From Mycobacterium sp. SMC-8 (lineage in GTDB: Bacteria > Actinomycetota > Actinomycetes > Mycobacteriales > Mycobacteriaceae): a DNA stretch of 64,000 nt. The translations under genes and the position numbers were made by a program. The stretch is from the NCBI RefSeq assembly GCF_025263565.1, contig NZ_CP079865.1, positions 5,518,001 to 5,582,000 of the forward strand, given 5' to 3'. Below the pieces are notes generated by a model. It saw only the letters and a program-made list of their open reading frames with translations, did not search any database and was not told the DNA's origin. Of the stretch, positions 60,555-64,000 are shown in pieces. Numbering within the stretch: the stretch's first letter is position 1; every line of letters begins with the position of its first letter.

Positions 60555-61070
60555 GTGAGTGCGGTCGATTTTGTGTCATTCCTTCTACGGGTCATTCTTG
60601 GCTTCACCATGGCTGCCCACGGCTACAACAAGTTCTTCGGGGGCGGTCGGATTCCCGGCACCGCAGGCTGGTTCGACAGCATCGGTATGAAGCCTGGGCT
60701 CTTCCATGCGCGAGTCGCAGCGTCGACGGAAGTCGCGGCAGGGGTCGGTTTGGCACTCGGGTTGTTCACACCGGTCGCTGCTGCAGGGTTTGTGGCGTTG
60801 ATGCTCGTCGCGGGTTGGACCGTACATCGCAGAAACGGCTTCTTTATCGTCAAAGAGGGTTGGGAATACAACCTCGTCCTCGCCGTCGCGGCCGTTGCCG
60901 TATCCGGGCTGGGCCCCGGTCGAATTAGCCTGGACCATCTGGTTTTCGATGACACAGTCCTGCATCATTACTTGCAGGGTTGGGTCGCGCTTGCTGTCAC
61001 TGCCGGCCTCGGGTTCGCTGGTGGCATAGGCCAACTCGCGATCTTCTATCGTCCAGGCAAACCTGCGTAA
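60555..61070 (+). CDS. DoxX-family membrane protein
   Basis: A 171-residue protein with four hydrophobic helices typical of the DoxX family: FVSFLLRVILGFTMAAHGYNKFF, AASTEVAAGVGLALGLFTPVAAAGF, LVLAVAAVAVSGLGPG and LAVTAGLGFAGGI. GTG 60555 (VSAVDFVSFLL) was chosen; upstream codons lie in the IS element. The IS3 right end is only about 20 bp upstream, so the gene's own promoter was probably lost or replaced. Function unclear; some members take part in redox or membrane stress. Confidence 0.85.
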   Translation: MSAVDFVSFLLRVILGFTMAAHGYNKFFGGGRIPGTAGWFDSIGMKPGLFHARVAASTEVAAGVGLALGLFTPVAAAGFVALMLVAGWTVHRRNGFFIVKEGWEYNLVLAVAAVAVSGLGPGRISLDHLVFDDTVLHHYLQGWVALAVTAGLGFAGGIGQLAIFYRPGKPA

Positions 61071-61287
61071 AGGTCGTGAGGGCTAACCTCAACACGGTGC
61101 CAGGAGACTTGCCTTTCAGCAGCTCGTCAGGAGCGCACAAACAGTAACGCAGAACGCTCTCTGTGGAGTTGAGAGCCAAGATCTGTTGGGACCCTTCAAA
61201 ATGGCGCGCACATGGTCATGCCCCCAGACGAACCGCATATCCTGCGATAGCCCTGATGCCTTCAGTTCCGCTCGTATGAATCGTTTT

Positions 61288-61794
61288 TCATGCTGGTTGG
61301 CCGTACACGGCGACCACAACGCTGCGATCCACACGGTTCTCGGACCAGACTCCGATCCGGGTGAATGCGCAGTTCGAGATGATCGCCATGTAGTCGGGCC
61401 GAAAGTACCACTGCCGTATGATCTCAATTCCACTGATAGCCAGCGCAGGATTAATGGCGACTGTTGTGGCGCCGATTCCCTGGAAACCGGCGTTGGCCAC
61501 GCGTTCCTGCGTCGTCGAGCCGTCGGAACCGATGTCGCCGTTGAGCGCCCGGTTGTTGAGAACATCGTTGGCGTGCCACTGCGCCGCGAGTCGCAGCTTG
61601 GGGTCGATTCTGATACCTGTCTTACAGCCGTGCTGTTGCTGAATCGTATCGACGTTCACGACAACGCTCTCGTTCAACCTGCGATTGTCCGCCTGGGCTG
61701 TCGGCGAGTTGACGACGGTGACCGCCAGACATGCGGATAAGAGCGCAATCGCAGGCCCCCCAATCACACCGGATCGAACGCCGATATCAGCCAT
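61288..61794 (-). CDS. CAP/SCP-domain secreted protein, second copy
   Basis: A 168-residue paralogue of the protein at 10097-10615: signal-like N-terminus to about SPTAQA-DN, QWHANDVLNNRALNGDIGSDGST, INPALAISGIEIIRQWYF, then IGVWSENRVDRSVVVAVYGQPA. As in the other copy, the second CAP His is missing (DIGSDG). ATG 61794 is preceded by AGGAGG and overlaps the end of the Mam gene by 31 bp. It closes the second Mam-Mam-CAP set. Confidence 0.8.
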   Translation of the reverse strand: MADIGVRSGVIGGPAIALLSACLAVTVVNSPTAQADNRRLNESVVVNVDTIQQQHGCKTGIRIDPKLRLAAQWHANDVLNNRALNGDIGSDGSTTQERVANAGFQGIGATTVAINPALAISGIEIIRQWYFRPDYMAIISNCAFTRIGVWSENRVDRSVVVAVYGQPA

Positions 61795-62336
61795 CTCCCC
61801 TCCTGTTTGTTCAGAGTGACTCTGACACTCGATGCGGTACTCGTCGGCGGCTCTGTACCAATGCTCACCGATTGGTTGACAAACAGCAGGACCACCGCCT
61901 CAGCGGGGCTCGCCGATATCGACGATGCCGCGGGAACCGACGCAACCGTTGTAATCTGACGCTCCTTCGAGCCAGGAATGACCACCTCGTCTATCAGCTT
62001 CTGGTATTCCCCCTCGAAGGCTCCAGTCATGAGTTCTCGTGCCGCATGCAGCTCCCGATCCGCCGTTGCTGGCGTGTACGACAGCATCTTTACGGCGCCC
62101 TCGCTGGCAACGCGCACAGATTCGACTACGGCCATGTGTGCAGAATCTGCTGTGTACGAACGCCAAAACGCTGATGCCGCTAGAGCACTCACGAGCACCG
62201 CGATGACCGAGAGGCCTAGGAAAACTACCGGAGGCCTTCCACTCGAGGTGGCTGTCGCAACAGCACTCTGGTCCGGAGTGGTGTCAGCACCGTCGGTGCT
62301 CGGGACATCTACGGGTCTGCGTTTTGTGAACCTCAC
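61764..62336 (-). CDS. Mce-associated membrane protein, second set
   Basis: A 190-residue protein with one transmembrane helix (about 37-58; VVFLGLSVIAVLVSALAASAF) and an NTF2-like extracytoplasmic domain ending RWLISAFDPV. It is paralogous to 10612-11265: VVIPGSKERQITTVASVPAAS against VVIPGAQQQQISAVATVPAAA. GTG 62336 overlaps the upstream stop. No mceA-F genes are near this copy. Confidence 0.85.
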   Translation of the reverse strand: MRFTKRRPVDVPSTDGADTTPDQSAVATATSSGRPPVVFLGLSVIAVLVSALAASAFWRSYTADSAHMAVVESVRVASEGAVKMLSYTPATADRELHAARELMTGAFEGEYQKLIDEVVIPGSKERQITTVASVPAASSISASPAEAVVLLFVNQSVSIGTEPPTSTASSVRVTLNKQEGRWLISAFDPV

Positions 62337-62944
62337 GACACAAAATCCACCTTCGACACCATCGGCACGTCTCCCTGTTTCTCAATGGTCACCCGCATCC
62401 GCCACAACCGAGGCTGCGGTTCGGCGGTACCGGCGTTTGTCGTCTGCACCGAAGTGGTCACCAGGATCTGGGCGCTGCGACCGTCGACCGACTCGATACC
62501 GGCCGCAGTGACCGTTCCGATGCTCTTGGCCTGCGCATTGCGCACTACATCGGCGAACCCGGCAGCGCTCTTCTCGAACTCGGCGCGGAAATCACCCGTC
62601 GACGATTCGACCACCCGACGGATGTCTTCGTCAACGCTGACAGCATCAATTGTTGTCAGATGCGCCGCCATTGTTTTTCCGGCGTCGAGGAATTGCTGGT
62701 TCCGATCATGCACCGTGTTCGATTGCAATGCCTGATACCCGAACCATCCCGTAGTTGCAGCGGCCACCAAGATGACGGCTGCCAGGAAGGTGAACCCGAT
62801 ACCGGCGACCAGCCGCTGATGTCCGGCACTCTCTAACGGCTCATCGTGTTCGCCGCCCACGCTCACGGGCTGCTCCGTCTGACCGTCGGGGGAAACACTC
62901 GACCTGTCTAGTTCGCCGATGGCTCCATCCGCATCCGACGTCAA
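62333..62944 (-). CDS. Mce-associated membrane protein, second set
   Basis: A 203-residue protein with an acidic N-terminus, one transmembrane helix (about 46-70) and a soluble domain with GTVTAAGIESVDGRSAQILV and PRLWRMRVTIEKQGD. It is paralogous to 11262-11888. The start is TTG 62944, overlapping the stop of the dehydrogenase gene (TTGA). It is thus translated behind an NAD-dependent dehydrogenase rather than behind mceF. Confidence 0.85.
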   Translation of the reverse strand: MTSDADGAIGELDRSSVSPDGQTEQPVSVGGEHDEPLESAGHQRLVAGIGFTFLAAVILVAAATTGWFGYQALQSNTVHDRNQQFLDAGKTMAAHLTTIDAVSVDEDIRRVVESSTGDFRAEFEKSAAGFADVVRNAQAKSIGTVTAAGIESVDGRSAQILVTTSVQTTNAGTAEPQPRLWRMRVTIEKQGDVPMVSKVDFVS

Positions 62945-63774
62945 GGACGCTCCCTCCCGGTCGCTTCTTGGTTTGATGGGTTCAGGCGGTGGATGAGCTG
63001 GTCGATGAGCGCGCTTACCGCATCCACATCCGTGTTGCTCTCACAAGCGAGAGCGGTCGCCAGATCTGCGTCTTTGCGGAACACCGCGGAGACACGCTCC
63101 GCGGCGGGAAGCACATTCGTATCGAACACTGAGAGAGCAAAGCTCGCTCCTGAGCCGTTGAGGCAAGTGCGTTGCAGCGCCGTTCGTTCAAGGCTCAATG
63201 CTTCCCCGAGTCGCAATGCGGTATCCACGACAGCCATGTTGGCGATGCACATGAAGTTGTTGACGATTTTCGATCGCTGACCGTCACCGACGCCGCCAAC
63301 GTGAATGATCGGATCGCCATAGCTCCCGAGTATCGGTCTTACTCGATCGAGCACTTCCTCATCACCGCCGGCCAGAACCAGTAATCGGCCCGCCAATGCT
63401 GCCGCACGGCCGCCGGATACCGGGGCGTCGAGCAGGTGGACTCCGCATTCGTCGGCGGCTGTCGCGATATCGGTGCAGGTCCCGGGCGATACTGTGGAAT
63501 GAATGATCAGCACTGCCCCAGGACGCATTTCATCGAGTAGAGCAGACTTCTCGACAATCTCTCGAACATCTGAGTCGCCGGTCACGCATAGGCAGATCAC
63601 TTCGCAATTGCGCGCCAACTCCGCAGCCTGCGCAACCGTCGACGCACCGCGACGCGCGTAGTCTCGGGCGACTGCAGCCCGTCGCGCCCAGATAGTCAGA
63701 TCGTGGCCCGCCCGCATGATCATTTCGGCCATTGGGCCACCTTGATCGCCAAGGCCAATAAACCCAACCCGCAT
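62941..63774 (-). CDS. 3-Hydroxyisobutyrate-dehydrogenase-like (6-phosphogluconate DH family) protein
   Basis: A 277-residue NAD(P)-dependent beta-hydroxyacid dehydrogenase: GFIGLGDQGGPMAEM (dinucleotide motif), the substrate loop DAPVSGGRAAALAG and GDGQRSKIVNNFM with the catalytic Lys. Family members oxidise 3-hydroxyisobutyrate, tartronate semialdehyde or similar. It is the first gene of the Mam-Mam-CAP set, all overlapping by 4 bp or more, which is unusual for a cytosolic enzyme. Confidence 0.88.
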   Translation of the reverse strand: MRVGFIGLGDQGGPMAEMIMRAGHDLTIWARRAAVARDYARRGASTVAQAAELARNCEVICLCVTGDSDVREIVEKSALLDEMRPGAVLIIHSTVSPGTCTDIATAADECGVHLLDAPVSGGRAAALAGRLLVLAGGDEEVLDRVRPILGSYGDPIIHVGGVGDGQRSKIVNNFMCIANMAVVDTALRLGEALSLERTALQRTCLNGSGASFALSVFDTNVLPAAERVSAVFRKDADLATALACESNTDVDAVSALIDQLIHRLNPSNQEATGRERP

Positions 63775-63906
63775 GCCGCGACCCTAACGCCGATGTGATC
63801 GAATGAAAGTCGTTTCTACACAGACAATTCCTCGAATCGTATGCCAGTTATCGCCCAGGCTCAAGACAACGATTACTTCGATAGCTATGTCGGCTAGACT
63901 GCAGCA

Positions 63907-64000
63907 GTGACAGCAGAACCGGCGGCGCACTGCACAACACTCGCATCCGCTGCGACAACAATGCCACCGCTAGCCGGTGCTGTGGGCCTATCGGAAGCAC
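63907..64000 (+). CDS. Possible start of a gene running off the window
   Basis: An open frame from GTG 63907 (VTAEPAAHCTTL...) continues to the edge. Only about 31 codons are visible, so neither reality nor family can be judged. Confidence 0.25.
   Translation, partial: MTAEPAAHCTTLASAATTMPPLAGAVGLSEA

Noticed and set aside
1..64000. CRISPR arrays, tRNA, rRNA, riboswitches
   Set aside because: No regularly spaced repeats, cloverleaf or rRNA-like sequence was noticed; a covariance-model search was not possible here.

Overview
The window is high-G+C actinobacterial DNA and most resembles an environmental mycobacterium. It has a complete mce operon (yrbEA-yrbEB-mceABCDEF with mce-associated genes), many TetR regulators, cytochromes P450, F420/flavin LLM oxidoreductases, an FprB-type ferredoxin reductase and FadD-type acyl-CoA ligases. 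It reads as an accessory catabolic island. Species and substrate cannot be fixed from the sequence alone. I see no rRNA, tRNA or CRISPR array.

Layout. (1) 1-1009: right end of an IS1182-type element that truncates a short-chain dehydrogenase (SDR) gene. (2) 1.0-9.0 kb: a leftward set with an FAD phytoene-desaturase-like oxidoreductase, a double TetR protein, a SnoaL-like protein, a DUF7064-like protein and the broken SDR. It is followed by a TetR gene, an SDR and an LLM oxidoreductase. (3) 9.5-21.7 kb: a small secreted protein, then the leftward mce operon, which ends in two Mce-associated membrane proteins and a CAP/SCP-domain protein. A consensus-like promoter lies at 21660-21688. (4) 22.4-27.0 kb: COX4- and COX3-like membrane subunits without a catalytic subunit I, divergent from an FprB homologue, with a 20-bp palindrome between them; then a membrane protein and a TetR gene. 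(5) 27.1-41.0 kb: the most unusual part. It has two P450s, two DUF7064-like proteins, two APH-type kinases, an LLM oxidoreductase, a PEP-utilising His-swivel enzyme without its ATP-grasp half, three paralogous multi-pass membrane proteins and a TetR gene. Four promoters here carry the same operator type (ACATA[G/C]TGT[T/C]CGAA), so I infer one regulon. (6) 41.5-56.6 kb: a second TetR, a CaiB-type CoA transferase, and a leftward 13-gene operon whose genes mostly overlap or nearly abut. It encodes an SDR, three enoyl-CoA hydratases, a Rieske dioxygenase (alpha and beta), a small unknown protein, a thiolase, an HMG-CoA-synthase-like/DUF35 fusion, an SCP2-type thiolase, two acyl-CoA ligases and a MaoC hydratase. 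(7) 57.1-60.5 kb: an IS3-family element with an IS30-family element inserted in its transposase gene. (8) 60.5-63.8 kb: a DoxX-like protein, then a second copy of the Mce-associated pair plus CAP protein, translationally coupled to a 3-hydroxyisobutyrate-dehydrogenase-like gene.

How it may work together (inference). The Mce transporter would import a hydrophobic compound. The P450/LLM/DUF7064/kinase cluster would oxidise and perhaps phosphorylate it. The CoA operon would activate the acid, oxygenate it with the Rieske enzyme and shorten it by beta-oxidation or aldol/thiolytic cleavage. The FprB homologue is the only electron-transfer protein in the window that could serve the P450s or the dioxygenase.
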